A DNA stretch of 64,000 nt from Koleobacter methoxysyntrophicus. Its GTDB lineage: Bacteria; Bacillota; Thermosediminibacteria; Koleobacterales; Koleobacteraceae. The stretch is taken from assembly GCF_017301615.1 (NCBI RefSeq), contig NZ_CP059066.1, positions 2,029,001 to 2,093,000 of the forward strand, written 5' to 3'. Below are positions 52,265 to 61,239 of this stretch, piece after piece. Each line of letters begins with the position of its first letter. Position 1 is the first letter of the stretch. The notes under the pieces are model-generated. The model did no database searches. It saw nothing but the letters and a program-made list of their open reading frames with translations, and was not told the DNA's origin. A program made the position numbers and the translations under genes.

Positions 52265-52294
52265 AAAAATCTTTCCATTTGGAAAGATTTTTTT
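52263..52294 (+). terminator. Rho-independent terminator after the ACT-PAS activator gene
   Basis: A perfect 14-bp stem (52263-52276 with 52281-52294), core ATCTTTCC/GGAAAGAT around ATTT, with A-run and T-run flanks; it could act in both directions. Confidence 0.9.
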
Positions 52295-52403
52295 ACAGAA
52301 AAGGGTTTTTTGCGGAAAGAAACTTTGCCAAAGACTTAATGCTTTCTTGATTCTTTGAGCTAAAAGGCTATAAAATAAAGAGGCTTTCGGGATAGCAATT
52401 ACC

Positions 52404-52419
52404 TGGCACATTATTTGCT
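52404..52419 (+). promoter_or_regulatory. Sigma-54 promoter of the methionine gamma-lyase gene
   Basis: TGGCAC-ATTAT-TTGCT has GG and GC exactly 12 bases apart and lies 43 bases before the ATG. It follows the terminator of the adjacent sigma-54 activator gene. Confidence 0.88.
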
Positions 52420-52462
52420 TAGAACTGTAGACAGCCTATTTTTAGCTGGAGGTGCTCATTTT

Positions 52463-53650
52463 ATGAAAGATATCAGTAAAATGGGATATGCTACAAAAAT
52501 AATTCATGCCGGACAAGACCCCTGCCCTGTTACCGGAGCTCTTGCAACCCCTATCTATCAGACTTCTACCTTTGTGTTTGAAAATGTTGACCAGGGTGCT
52601 GCCCGTTTCTCGGGTGAACAATCAGGATATATTTACACCAGGCTGGGGAATCCTACCCAGACAGCCTTGGAAGAAAAGATGGCACTTTTAGAGGGAGGGG
52701 AGGCAGCTTTAGCCTTTTCTTCTGGGATGGCGGCGATATCTGCTGTAATCCTGGCATTGGTTGAAAAAGGTGATCACATTGTGGCCGATGAAACCCTTTA
52801 CGGATGCACCTTTGCTTTCCTAAAGGAAATGATAACAAAATTCGGTGTAGAGGTTACTTTTGTTGATGCATCAAAAATTGAAGAAGTGGAAAAGGCAATC
52901 AGGGATAATACAAAGGTTATATATTTCGAATCGCCAGCTAACCCGACCATGAAATTGGTGGATATGAAGGCCGTATCCGAATTGGCAAAAGAGGCAGGAA
53001 TAGTTACGGTTATGGATAATACATTCATGTCACCGTATTTTCAGAGGCCAATTGAATACGGGATAGATGTTGTAGTCCACAGCGCTACTAAATATATAAG
53101 CGGTCATGGTGATGTCATAGCCGGAGTGATAGTAGGAAGAAAGGAATTTATAGATGAAATAAGAATGACTACCCTAAAGGATATCGGCGGTGTTATTAGT
53201 CCCTTCAATGCATGGCTTCTCCTGAGAGGCCTGAAGACCCTTGCCGTAAGAATGGAAAAGCATAATGAAAATGCCCTTAGAATAGCAGAGTTTCTTGAAG
53301 AGCATCCAAAGATTGAAAGGGTATTTTATCCCGGCCTTCCATCTCACCCACAGCATCATCTGGCGAAGAAGCAGATGAAAGGCTTTGGCGGTATGATGTC
53401 TTTTGAAATTAAAGGTGGATATGAAGCAGGGAAAAAGTTGATGGATAGTGTAAAACTATGTCACCTGGCCGTAAGCTTAGGTGATGTGGATACCCTGATA
53501 CAGCACCCCGCGTCGATGACCCATTTCGTTGTTCCCAGAGAAGAAAGGTTGAAAGCCGGCATTACCGACGGCCTTGTGAGACTGTCGGTTGGCATTGAAG
53601 ATGTTAATGATATTTTAGGTGATTTAGAACAGGCTTTGGAGAAAATATAA
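52463..53650 (+). CDS. mgl: Methionine gamma-lyase
   Basis: A 395-residue PLP enzyme of the Cys/Met metabolism family. [11 protein letters not shown] holds the Tyr and Cys that mark methionine gamma-lyases (Cys116 in Pseudomonas). The PLP Lys is in [21 protein letters not shown] and the late [17 protein letters not shown] are family blocks. It should split methionine into methanethiol, ammonia and 2-oxobutyrate. The start ATG 52463 has TGGAGGTG upstream. Cystathionine gamma-lyase is the main alternative. Confidence 0.88.
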   Translation: MKDISKMGYATKIIHAGQDPCPVTGALATPIYQTSTFVFENVDQGAARFSGEQSGYIYTRLGNPTQTALEEKMALLEGGEAALAFSSGMAAISAVILALVEKGDHIVADETLYGCTFAFLKEMITKFGVEVTFVDASKIEEVEKAIRDNTKVIYFESPANPTMKLVDMKAVSELAKEAGIVTVMDNTFMSPYFQRPIEYGIDVVVHSATKYISGHGDVIAGVIVGRKEFIDEIRMTTLKDIGGVISPFNAWLLLRGLKTLAVRMEKHNENALRIAEFLEEHPKIERVFYPGLPSHPQHHLAKKQMKGFGGMMSFEIKGGYEAGKKLMDSVKLCHLAVSLGDVDTLIQHPASMTHFVVPREERLKAGITDGLVRLSVGIEDVNDILGDLEQALEKI

Positions 53651-53796
53651 TACCATTTTATTCTTTAGAGTCAACTTTATTCTTTAAAATTGACAGGTAA
53701 ATGCCGGCCTTTAACAAAAGGGCATCACATATTAAGAGAGAGTAAGATTTTATAAGAATAATCTTTATAAAAACAGTAAATCTTAATAATTAGCGG

Positions 53797-53825
53797 TTGA
53801 CTTTGGTTTTAATCTGATGTATACT
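53797..53825 (+). promoter_or_regulatory. Vegetative promoter of the tRNA pair
   Basis: TTGACT (53797-53802) and TATACT (53820-53825) are 17 bases apart, 25 bases before tRNA-Val. Confidence 0.8.
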
Positions 53826-53850
53826 TAAAATTGTCTCTAAATAAAAGGAG

Positions 53851-53926
53851 GGGCGAATAGCTCAGCTGGGAGAGCACCTGCCTTACAAGCAGGGGGTCAC
53901 AGGTTCGAGCCCTGTTTCGCCCACCA
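53851..53926 (+). tRNA. tRNA-Val (anticodon TAC)
   Basis: A full cloverleaf: acceptor GGGCGAA/TTCGCCC, D-arm with AGCTCAGCTGGGAGAGC, anticodon stem CCTGC/GCAGG with loop CTTACAA (anticodon TAC at 53884-53886), T-arm with GGTTCGAGCC, and encoded CCA. Confidence 0.98.
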
Positions 53927-53927
53927 C

Positions 53928-54004
53928 GGCCCAGTAGTTCAGTTGGTCAGAACGCCGGCCTGTCACGCCGGAGGTCGAGGGTTCAAGTCCCTTCTGGGTC
54001 GCCA
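53928..54004 (+). tRNA. tRNA-Asp (anticodon GTC)
   Basis: A full cloverleaf one base after tRNA-Val: acceptor GGCCCAG/CTGGGTC with one G-T pair, anticodon stem GCCGGC/GCCGG with loop CTGTCAC (anticodon GTC), T-arm GGGTTCAAGTCCC and encoded CCA. Confidence 0.98.
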
Positions 54005-54017
54005 TAACAGGAAAGAG

Positions 54018-54058
54018 AAAGATAGAAGTTTTAATCTGCTTCTATCTTTTTTGTTTTA
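54018..54058 (+). terminator. Rho-independent terminator after the tRNAs
   Basis: AAAGATAGAAG (54018-54028) pairs with CTTCTATCTTT (54039-54049), followed by TTTGTTTT. Confidence 0.9.
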
Positions 54059-54061
54059 TAC

Positions 54062-54991
54062 TCATTTAAGAGATTTAGTATCAAATGAAGTCTCTCTATT
54101 ATTAATTTTTCTGCATATCTTACAATCCCGGCAAAATGATATTTTACCATCAAAGATGTTTTTTAGAGTTTCAATTACTTCTTGATTTATTTTCACATTT
54201 CTCTCGTGTATTATTATTTTTCTGGGAGCTATCGTAATTAAAACGCTTATTAAGAGGTCATCATGATTTATTTCATTCTCCGGACTTTCATTTTCAAAAT
54301 CATTTAAGAACTCTCTATTTATACAATTTAATTTTTCATCTAACAACCTAAAACCTTTAGATTTAATCAAGACATGAATAATTTCCCTTTTAGGTTCCTG
54401 CACTTCAACAAAATATTTCAGTAGTTTTATAAATTCCCTGTATTCCTTTTCCATCAAAAATTCATCTACTGCTTTTTCAACTAGGTCTTCTAATTCCGTT
54501 AGATAGTCTTTTAATCTGAATTTTATAAAACCCTCTATATTGATTTGATTGTTGAATTCGAGATATTTTATGACTTTGCTGGTTATATTCATCTTCTTAT
54601 TTAACTGCTGGACCATATTATCTTTTTCGATGGTATCATCATAGTTTAAAAAACGGGCTGTATATTTTTGTATCGTTTCCCGTTCTCTGCTGTTAAAATA
54701 ACTGAAATTCTCCTTAATTATGTCCCTGATTATTTTCTGTTCCAGGTCATTTGTTATGATATCGGTTATCGCACGAGCAGCATGATAATTAAAACTTAAA
54801 ATAACATCTTCATAGGAATCATTTAAAATATCATCGTCCGGTATACAGCAGCTTAAAAAGGTGTAGTCACCTTTAAGGTTTCTATTAATTGTTACGTCAA
54901 TACCCTTCTGTTTTAAGAGGCTGAATTCTTTCTTTAACCTTTCAACAATCGTGTTTATATTATCTAAAGCTCCTATACACAGGAGCTCCAT
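54062..54991 (-). CDS. ytxC: Sporulation protein YtxC-like
   Basis: A 309-residue helical protein with the YtxC pattern: a central block of charged helices including EGFIKFRLKDYLTELEDLVEKAVDEFLMEKEYREFIKLL split over about residues 154-193, and a C-terminal domain with IAPRKIIIHER and a CRDCKICRK Cys patch. YtxC is a conserved endospore-former protein whose role is unknown. A GGAGGGAGGG site precedes the ATG. It is a single gene. Confidence 0.85.
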   Translation of the reverse strand: MELLCIGALDNINTIVERLKKEFSLLKQKGIDVTINRNLKGDYTFLSCCIPDDDILNDSYEDVILSFNYHAARAITDIITNDLEQKIIRDIIKENFSYFNSRERETIQKYTARFLNYDDTIEKDNMVQQLNKKMNITSKVIKYLEFNNQINIEGFIKFRLKDYLTELEDLVEKAVDEFLMEKEYREFIKLLKYFVEVQEPKREIIHVLIKSKGFRLLDEKLNCINREFLNDFENESPENEINHDDLLISVLITIAPRKIIIHERNVKINQEVIETLKNIFDGKISFCRDCKICRKINNRETSFDTKSLK

Positions 54992-55109
54992 TTCAAATCC
55001 CTCCCTCCTAGTAGTAATATTATATGTTTACCTTTTTATTAGTATACAAATCCCTTATATAAGGGATAATTTGCTAATTAACCATTAAAAACAATCTGTC
55101 ATCTAAGAA

Positions 55110-55142
55110 AAATTAAAAAAACTTCGGGCTTTCGCCCGAAGT
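55110..55142 (-). terminator. Rho-independent terminator for the macro-domain gene
   Basis: On the minus strand, ACTTCGGGC (55142-55134) pairs with GCCCGAAGT (55129-55121) around a GAAA loop, followed by TTTTTTAATTTTT. Confidence 0.88.
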
Positions 55143-55163
55143 CAAAACGCAATTTTATTTTTT

Positions 55164-55706
55164 TTATTCATTTAATATTTCATCTAGTGCTTTTTTGTAT
55201 ATGGAGTAGTCTTCTTGACTAAATAATACAAATCTTACCAATTCGATTTCAGGGTGAGATTTCAGGTATTCTATAACGGTTTGCAGTGCGATTCGAGAAG
55301 CGGGTTCTGTAGGATATCCGAATGCCCCTGTGCTTATAGAGGGAAATGAAATGCTTTTTATACCATTTTCCGATGCCAGTTTTAAGCTGTTTAGATAAGA
55401 ATTTTTAAGGTCAACAGGGTCCCTTGAACTGCCGCTGTAAACGGGACCCACAGTATGGATGATGTACTTCGCTTTTAACCCGTGGCCTGACGTTATTTTT
55501 GCTTCCCCCGTTTCACATCCTCCTAGTTTTTTACATTCTTCCCACAGCCCGGGGCCCGCTGCCCTGTGAATTGCTCCCGCTACCCCTCCGCCCGGTGCCA
55601 GACGTTTATTTGCTGCATTTACAACAGCGTCAGTATCCTGCTCAACGATATTCCCCGTGATTAATTCCAGGATTGAATTTCCTATCTGTTTTTTTAGTTT
55701 GCTCAT
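55164..55706 (-). CDS. Macro-domain protein, probable O-acetyl-ADP-ribose deacetylase
   Basis: A 180-residue macro domain of the YmdB/MacroD type. Landmarks are DAVVNAANKRLAPGGGVAGAIHRAAG with the catalytic region, GEAKITSGHGLKAKYIIHTVGPVY and SISTGAFGYP. It should hydrolyse O-acetyl-ADP-ribose or remove mono-ADP-ribose. An AAAGGAGG site precedes the ATG. It is a single gene. Confidence 0.92.
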   Translation of the reverse strand: MSKLKKQIGNSILELITGNIVEQDTDAVVNAANKRLAPGGGVAGAIHRAAGPGLWEECKKLGGCETGEAKITSGHGLKAKYIIHTVGPVYSGSSRDPVDLKNSYLNSLKLASENGIKSISFPSISTGAFGYPTEPASRIALQTVIEYLKSHPEIELVRFVLFSQEDYSIYKKALDEILNE

Positions 55707-55861
55707 ATGAAAATGCCTCCTTTCTGAAAACGATATTATGATATTATCTTAATTATCTTAACAGGAGAGGTTTGCATCCCGGTCAAAACGAACCTCCCCA
55801 TTGTATTTTATTTTTAGTATTTAATTCTAGAAGTATGTAAGATTTCCTTCATGAAAAATCA

Positions 55862-55898
55862 ATAAAAATAAAAGGGATATATCGAACCGATATATCCC
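55862..55898 (-). terminator. Rho-independent terminator for the ornithine aminotransferase gene
   Basis: On the minus strand, GGGATATATCG pairs with CGATATATCCC (55898-55874, 3-base loop), followed by TTTTATTTTTATT. Confidence 0.88.
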
Positions 55899-55915
55899 TG
55901 AAGCCTAAAATATAT

Positions 55916-57106
55916 TTATTTTTCCAAAACCTTCTTGACCCTTTCCAGTGCCCAATCCAGTTCTTCTTTTTTAATAACCAGAGGAGGAGCAAACCTTATT
56001 ACGTTTTCGTGGGTTTCTTTACAGAGGATTCCTTCCTTCATAAGGGCTTCACAATAGGGTCTTGCCTTTGTGGTTAACTCAACCCCTATAAAGAGGCCTT
56101 TCCCTCTGATTTCTTTGATTTCAGGATTGTTAATTTTCTTCAACTGCCCTTTTAAATATTCCCCCAGTTCCAGCGATCTTTCAGGCAGCTTTTCTTCTAT
56201 CAGCACATCCATTGCTGCTAATGCACAGGCACAGGCTAATGGATTACCGCCAAAGGTCGAACCATGAGAACCGGGTTCAAAGAGGTCTAAAAGTTCTTTA
56301 TCACCGGTAACGGCAGAAATGGGTACTACACCACCGCCTAAAGCCTTACCCAGAACGTACAAATCGGGTTTAACGGATTCCCAATCACAGGCAAACAGCT
56401 TCCCTGTTCTGCCGAAACCTGTCTGGATTTCATCGGCAATAAATAATACATTGTTTTCCTTGCAGACCTTATATGCTTCCTTTAAGAAATTTTCAGGGGG
56501 TATGACGACACCGGCTTCACCCTGAATAGGTTCGACTAGGAATGCAGCGGTATTAGGATTTATAGCCTTCTTTAAGGCATCAAGGTCACCGTAAGGGATA
56601 TTTACAAATCCGGGGGTTTTTGGACCGAATCCCCTTGTGTATTCTGGTGTGGATGAAAATGAAATTATTGTAACGGTTCTTCCGTGGAAGTTTCCGTCAC
56701 ACACAATTATCTCAGCTTTATCTTCAGGGACTTTCTTAACATCGTAAGCCCATCGGCGGGCGCATTTGATAGCGGTTTCTACGGCTTCAGCGCCGGTATT
56801 CATTGCCAGCACCTTTTCTTTTCCGGTCAGCTCTGCCAATCTCTTACAGAAGGGCCCCAGCTGATCGTTATGAAAAGCCCTGGAGGTTAGTGTTACTTTA
56901 TCGAGTTGTTTTTTAGCAGCTTCGATGATTTTAGGGTGTCGATGGCCCTGGTTTAAGGCTGAATATGAGCTAAGCATATCAAGGTAGCGGTTTCCTTCCG
57001 GGTCTTCAACCCATACCCCTTCAGCCTTAGTGATTACTATCGGTAAGGGAAGGTAATTTGGAGCACAGTACCTGTTTGTTAGTTCAAGAATCTCTTTCGT
57101 TTGCAT
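55916..57106 (-). CDS. rocD: Ornithine aminotransferase
   Basis: A 396-residue class III aminotransferase of ornithine aminotransferase type. Landmarks are [56 protein letters not shown] and the PLP Lys in LGKALGGG. It moves the delta-amino group of ornithine to 2-oxoglutarate, giving glutamate semialdehyde, which leads to proline or glutamate. An AAGGAGTGA site precedes the ATG. A sigma-54 promoter motif lies about 140 bases upstream. Confidence 0.92.
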   Translation of the reverse strand: MQTKEILELTNRYCAPNYLPLPIVITKAEGVWVEDPEGNRYLDMLSSYSALNQGHRHPKIIEAAKKQLDKVTLTSRAFHNDQLGPFCKRLAELTGKEKVLAMNTGAEAVETAIKCARRWAYDVKKVPEDKAEIIVCDGNFHGRTVTIISFSSTPEYTRGFGPKTPGFVNIPYGDLDALKKAINPNTAAFLVEPIQGEAGVVIPPENFLKEAYKVCKENNVLFIADEIQTGFGRTGKLFACDWESVKPDLYVLGKALGGGVVPISAVTGDKELLDLFEPGSHGSTFGGNPLACACALAAMDVLIEEKLPERSLELGEYLKGQLKKINNPEIKEIRGKGLFIGVELTTKARPYCEALMKEGILCKETHENVIRFAPPLVIKKEELDWALERVKKVLEK

Positions 57107-57244
57107 AATTCTTCACTCCTTCAGAAAATATTTATTTAAATTACATTATAGCATAATAAAACTAAAAAAGTTATAATTATTTATCGATTTTTATGACATA
57201 TATCTAGTATTCGGCATATTCTTACCGTTATTTCTTTTTGTTTC

Positions 57245-57260
57245 TGCAAAATTTGTACCA
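57245..57260 (-). promoter_or_regulatory. Sigma-54 promoter motif upstream of rocD
   Basis: On the minus strand TGGTAC-AAATT-TTGCA has GG and GC 12 bases apart. The fourth base of the -24 block differs from consensus. It points toward rocD, whose Bacillus homologue is under the sigma-54 activator RocR. The 138-base leader is long but plausible. Confidence 0.65.
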
Positions 57261-57280
57261 GCTTCATAAAAAGATAAAGC

Positions 57281-57720
57281 TGTTATCATTCTTTTACTCA
57301 ACAAGGATTTTTCCTTTGCATAATCTTGAGTATAAATAATCTTTATGAAAACACCTTGATGAAAAATTTCAAAAATAGAAAAATATTAAGCGCAAAATAT
57401 TTGTTAATGCAAAATAAATTGCCGTTTGATATAATTTAATTCTACAAATAGAGCAGTTGTTTTTGCCTTCTTTTAATGCTTTAATCATCCATTGCCCTAA
57501 CCTTATTTTTTTAATTTAGCTCGGTATTGCATAATTCAAGTTATGAAAGATACATTTGCAAAATAGAATACAATACTTGGAGCTGAAGTGCTTTTGTTTC
57601 TTCAATGCTGTCGGTGTTTCTTTGCTTTTGCGAACTGTGGTTAGCAAATGGCTTTACCAAACGAATTTTCTTGAATGCGAAATCAGTATATTGTAAATAA
57701 AAAAAATTTAATCATTATAT
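57281..57720. other. AT-rich gene-free stretch
   Basis: No open frame, hairpin or RNA gene here is convincing. The sequence is AT-rich with scattered TATAAT-like strings. Activator sites for the rocD sigma-54 promoter could lie here. Confidence 0.4.
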
Positions 57721-57914
57721 ATTAAATAAAAAATTTCAAGAAAAAGAAGAGGTTTTTTTTTCCTGGTGGCGAATATATAATAATAAAAGATTGGTTAGCC
57801 CAGCAATCCAGTTAATTCATCCTTAATATGTTGCGGTTATTATTAATCCGGAAAAGGGTGATAATTAAAGCAAGATTTTTCTAAGTATCGAAACCTAAAA
57901 GGAGGTTGTTTTTT
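57721..57914 (+). promoter_or_regulatory. Conserved leader A (promoter, operator and 5' UTR)
   Basis: This stretch aligns along its length with 61040-61239. Shared parts include AAGAAAAAGAAG, a T-run, GCGAATATATAATAATAAAAG, the operator-like ATTGG...CCAG block, and GGGTGATAATTAAA before the AAAAGGAGG ribosome binding site. TATAAT at 57776 may be the -10 box. Confidence 0.7.
57790..57809 (+). promoter_or_regulatory. Operator-like dyad A
   Basis: ATTGG-TTAGC-CCAG, followed by CAATCC. It matches 16 of 20 bases of the site at 61120 and lies 22 bases after the conserved GGCGAA block. Confidence 0.6.
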
Positions 57915-58028
57915 ATGAGGCTTGAGTTGAGTATGGAAAAAACCTTAAGGTTAAAGATAGCAGAAAAGGCTCTGGAGGCCCTTAGCACCCCAATTCAGGG
58001 TCAGACTATTTTTGAGTGGAAATCATGA
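57915..58028 (+). CDS. Small protein of 37 residues, unknown
   Basis: An AAAAGGAGG ribosome binding site at 57897-57905 sits 9 bases before the ATG, better than for many genes here. The product is a charged, probably helical peptide (MEKTLRLKIAEKALEALS) ending in FEWKS. It is the first frame behind leader A and is followed by a methyl-accepting protein gene 145 bases later. I know no homologue. It could be a real small protein or the leftover start of a longer gene. Confidence 0.5.
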   Translation: MRLELSMEKTLRLKIAEKALEALSTPIQGQTIFEWKS

Positions 58029-58173
58029 TTTGAAAGGAGGGGTCCAGGGTAATTGTTCTCCTTTTATATTTGTAATAATAGAAGAAACCAAAATTTTACC
58101 CCGATTAAGAATAGTAAACATACAAGAAGGATATAGCAAAATTGGTCTAATATAGCAGGGGGAGAGTGATGGT

Positions 58174-59793
58174 GTGACAAAATCCATTATTATTTTTAGA
58201 ATTTTTACCGCTACGTGTATCATACTACCGGCCGCTGTCCTGTTCTTTTCAACCGACGGAAAGATGCCCGCATATTTTTCCGGCATAATTGGTCTGGAGC
58301 TTCTTCTATCTCTGATACTGTTAAATTTCCTGGCTATGTCAGCTTTGCGGTTTGAATCGTTTATAAAAATGTCTGTAGAGTCTTCCGATGATAACGGCAG
58401 GAATGCGCGAAATAAACGGTTTTACATGTTCGATGAAACCGTGAAAGATATGTATTCATTTATTGAGAAGGTTAACGGTATTAAAAGGGAGTTGAAAATA
58501 GTATCGGAACAGGCGGTATATCTAGCGGAGCAGCTTTCCTCCAGTATGAAGGATCTGGACGGTTCCTATGCCCAGATTGTCGATTCCATACAAAGTGTAG
58601 CTACCGGAACCGAAAAGCAATCCTCCGTGGCTTACGAGTCCAAAACTCAACTTGGAAACCTGCTGGATTTATCGAAAGATACATCGGACAGGGCCGTAAA
58701 GGCCGGTAAAGGGTTCAATCAACTCATCCGGGTCATGGACGACTCTTCCGCCATGATAAAGCTCCTGGTGGAAAGCATAAACGGCGGTAACCAGTTAAGC
58801 GATGAGTTAGCACGGGATATGGCGAACCTCCAGGAAAATAGCCGGAAGATCAAAGATATTACCGCTGCCGTAGAGGAGGTGGCCGATCAGACAAACCTGC
58901 TGGCCTTAAACGCTGCCATAGAAGCAGCCAGAGCAGGGGATTACGGCCGTGGATTTGCGGTGGTGGCCCAGGAAATAAGGAAACTGTCCGAGGAGTCCAA
59001 GGTGCTGGCAAAAAATATCGGAACGCTTTTAGGAGTAATGGTAGAGCAGGTAAACCGGAATATGGGAAGGACCGAAGAAAATCTTGAAAGGTCAAAAAGG
59101 GATGTTCTGCAAGCTCAAGATTCGATGCATGCCGTGGAAGAGGTATTAAAAAACGCTTATGGTTTCCAAAAAGAGATTGAGAGCATTCAAAATAATGCAA
59201 AAAAACAAGCCGGAGAAGTAGCCGCAATAGTGGAGGCTTTTGACGGTATAGTGAAGATTGCAGAAGAAACGGCAGCATCCTCTCAGAAAGTTGCGGCGGC
59301 TGGTGAGGAGCAGAAGGCCTCCATGGAAGAACTGGTAAAGATGTCAAATTACTTTAAGGACACACAAGAGAGATTAAATGCTATCATAAAAAATTTTGCA
59401 AATAACACGACTCTGTCTGAAGAGAAGAAAAAATCCCTAGGCTTTCTTATCGACATATTGAACCGGGAAGCCCGGTCTGCGGAAATACTGTCAATGGATA
59501 AAAATCGGCACAAATCAGTATTTGAAAGACTCCAGAAGGAATATCCGGAATTTCAAATATTGTACTCTGCCTCAAACGGAAAACTTTTTCATATTACCCG
59601 GCCTGTAGATATAGAAGATATAGCTTTCAGGCCCTGGTATAACGAAGCCGTCAAGGGAAGTCCGTACATTTCAGAGCCCTACGTACCCGTTGGAACCGAT
59701 GATATGTGTGTAACCATCTCGGTTCCTATAATTGATGAAAACAGAGAAATCCGGGGCGTACTTGCTTCTGATATCCTTGTAAAAGACCTTTGA
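58174..59793 (+). CDS. Methyl-accepting chemotaxis protein with C-terminal PDC/Cache-like domain
   Basis: A 539-residue protein. Two hydrophobic segments near the N-terminus (about 5-25 and 33-57) are joined by a very short loop, so there is no periplasmic sensor. A long coiled-coil signalling domain follows with the conserved hairpin tip [30 protein letters not shown] split near residues 232-261. After it, residues about 425-539 form a PDC/Cache-like fold ([39 protein letters not shown]). Sensor after signalling domain is the reverse of the usual order and places the sensor in the cytosol. The start is GTG 58174 with GGGGGAGAGTG upstream. Confidence 0.85.
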   Translation: MTKSIIIFRIFTATCIILPAAVLFFSTDGKMPAYFSGIIGLELLLSLILLNFLAMSALRFESFIKMSVESSDDNGRNARNKRFYMFDETVKDMYSFIEKVNGIKRELKIVSEQAVYLAEQLSSSMKDLDGSYAQIVDSIQSVATGTEKQSSVAYESKTQLGNLLDLSKDTSDRAVKAGKGFNQLIRVMDDSSAMIKLLVESINGGNQLSDELARDMANLQENSRKIKDITAAVEEVADQTNLLALNAAIEAARAGDYGRGFAVVAQEIRKLSEESKVLAKNIGTLLGVMVEQVNRNMGRTEENLERSKRDVLQAQDSMHAVEEVLKNAYGFQKEIESIQNNAKKQAGEVAAIVEAFDGIVKIAEETAASSQKVAAAGEEQKASMEELVKMSNYFKDTQERLNAIIKNFANNTTLSEEKKKSLGFLIDILNREARSAEILSMDKNRHKSVFERLQKEYPEFQILYSASNGKLFHITRPVDIEDIAFRPWYNEAVKGSPYISEPYVPVGTDDMCVTISVPIIDENREIRGVLASDILVKDL

Positions 59794-59993
59794 CAGTCTT
59801 TTAGGATACAGACGGATGTCAGGTTTTTATTAACTGAAAGTAGTTCTTCCGGCCAGATATCTTTCAAGTCTTCTTTATTTTTCAGCGGCAGGGAAATCCT
59901 AAACCGGTATTGACTACGGGCATAGGGAGAAGGCTTCCTCTATAATAACATAGTAGGGCAGTATGGATTGCAATCAACAGAGGAGGGTAAAGA

Positions 59994-61007
59994 GTGAGGT
60001 TTTCAAGGCTAATATATGCGGTTGACTCTCATACCATGGGTGAGCCAACCCGCGTTGTTATTGGTGGAGTTCCGCATATTCCTGGTAAAACCATGGCCGA
60101 GAAAAAGGAATATCTTGAGAAAAACATGGACCATTTAAGAACAGCATTAATGCACGAACCTCGCGGACACAGGGATATGTTTGGTTCAATAATTACAAGC
60201 CCCGTTAACCCCGAAGCCGATTTCGGAATAATCTTTATGGACGGTGGTGGATATCTCAACATGTGCGGTCATGGTTCAATAGGTGCAGTAACGGTAGCAA
60301 TTGAAACAGGAATAGTAAAATCAGCAGAACCTATAACTTATGTAAAATTAGATACTCCCGCAGGGCTTGTCCAGGCAAGGGCAGAAGTAAAAGACAATGT
60401 GGTAAAATCTGTAACTGTAAGAAATGTCCCTGCATTCCTCTACAAAGCAGATGCTGAAATCGATGTGCCGGATATTGGTAAGGTAAAAACGGACATTGCC
60501 TTTGGTGGAAGCTTTTTTGCAATAGTAGATGCAAAACAATTTAACGTAAGAATAGTTCCGGAAAACATCGATGTTCTCATTAGAATAGGTATGGCTATTA
60601 GAAGGGCGGCAAACGAGCAGATAAAAGTACAGCATCCAGAAAATGAACATATTAAGGCTATAGAGCTTGTCGAAATTTGCGATGAAACAGAGAACCCCAA
60701 AGCACATTTAAGGAATGTCGTAATTTTCGGGGATGGACAGGCAGACAGGTCTCCATGTGGAACTGGAACAAGTGCGAAAATGGCAACGTTGCATGCTAAA
60801 GGGAAACTCGGTTTAAAAGAACCTTTCTACTACGAAAGCATAATTGGAACAATTTTCAAAGGGGAACTCGTTGAAGAAACTAATGTTGGGCCTTATGAAG
60901 CCGTAATTCCGGAAATAACAGGCAACGCATTTATAACCGGTTTTAATCAATTTGTAATTGACCCTGAAGACCCAGCAAAATATGGATTTTTGCTGGGAAT
61001 GCTGTAA
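59994..61007 (+). CDS. prdF: Proline racemase family protein, probable proline racemase
   Basis: A 337-residue enzyme. Both catalytic Cys are present: MCGHGSIG (about residue 89) and DRSPCGTGTSAK (about 255). The first Cys excludes hydroxyproline dehydratases, which have Thr or Ser there. The sequence follows the Clostridium sticklandii proline racemase closely by eye (DSHTMGEPTR, EPRGHRDMFGS, FGGSFFAIVDA). It should interconvert L- and D-proline for Stickland-type metabolism; 4-hydroxyproline epimerase is the alternative. GTG 59994 follows GAGGAGGG. No prd reductase gene is in the window. Confidence 0.87.
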   Translation: MRFSRLIYAVDSHTMGEPTRVVIGGVPHIPGKTMAEKKEYLEKNMDHLRTALMHEPRGHRDMFGSIITSPVNPEADFGIIFMDGGGYLNMCGHGSIGAVTVAIETGIVKSAEPITYVKLDTPAGLVQARAEVKDNVVKSVTVRNVPAFLYKADAEIDVPDIGKVKTDIAFGGSFFAIVDAKQFNVRIVPENIDVLIRIGMAIRRAANEQIKVQHPENEHIKAIELVEICDETENPKAHLRNVVIFGDGQADRSPCGTGTSAKMATLHAKGKLGLKEPFYYESIIGTIFKGELVEETNVGPYEAVIPEITGNAFITGFNQFVIDPEDPAKYGFLLGML

Positions 61008-61039
61008 CCCTTAAATTGCAGGAAAATAAAAATGGTTCA

Positions 61040-61239
61040 TTAATATATATTAAATTAAAAAAATTTTAAGAAAAAGAAGGATTTTTTTCCCTTATGACGA
61101 ATATATTAAAAATAAAAGAATTGGATGACCCAGTAATCCGGTTAATTGTCTTCAGCATTTTGCTGCTATTTTTAATTCGAGAAAGGGGTGATAATTAAAT
61201 CGAAATTTTTTAGCATAAAAATTTAAAAGGAGGATGATT
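61040..61239 (+). promoter_or_regulatory. Conserved leader B (promoter, operator and 5' UTR)
   Basis: Homologous to 57721-57914 from the AAGAAAAAGAAGG block through GACGAATATATTAAAAATAAAAG, the operator, AATTCGAGAAAGGGGTG and GATAATTAAAT to the AAAAGGAGG ribosome binding site of the transporter gene. Confidence 0.7.
61120..61139 (+). promoter_or_regulatory. Operator-like dyad B
   Basis: ATTGG-ATGAC-CCAGTAATCC, 24 bases after GACGAA. Its core TGGATGACCCAGTA occurs in reverse complement at the third site. Confidence 0.65.

Noticed and set aside
59910-59946. TTGACT and TATAAT before proline racemase as a vegetative promoter
   Set aside because: The spacing is 25 bases, too long for a -35/-10 pair; only the -10 could be real.
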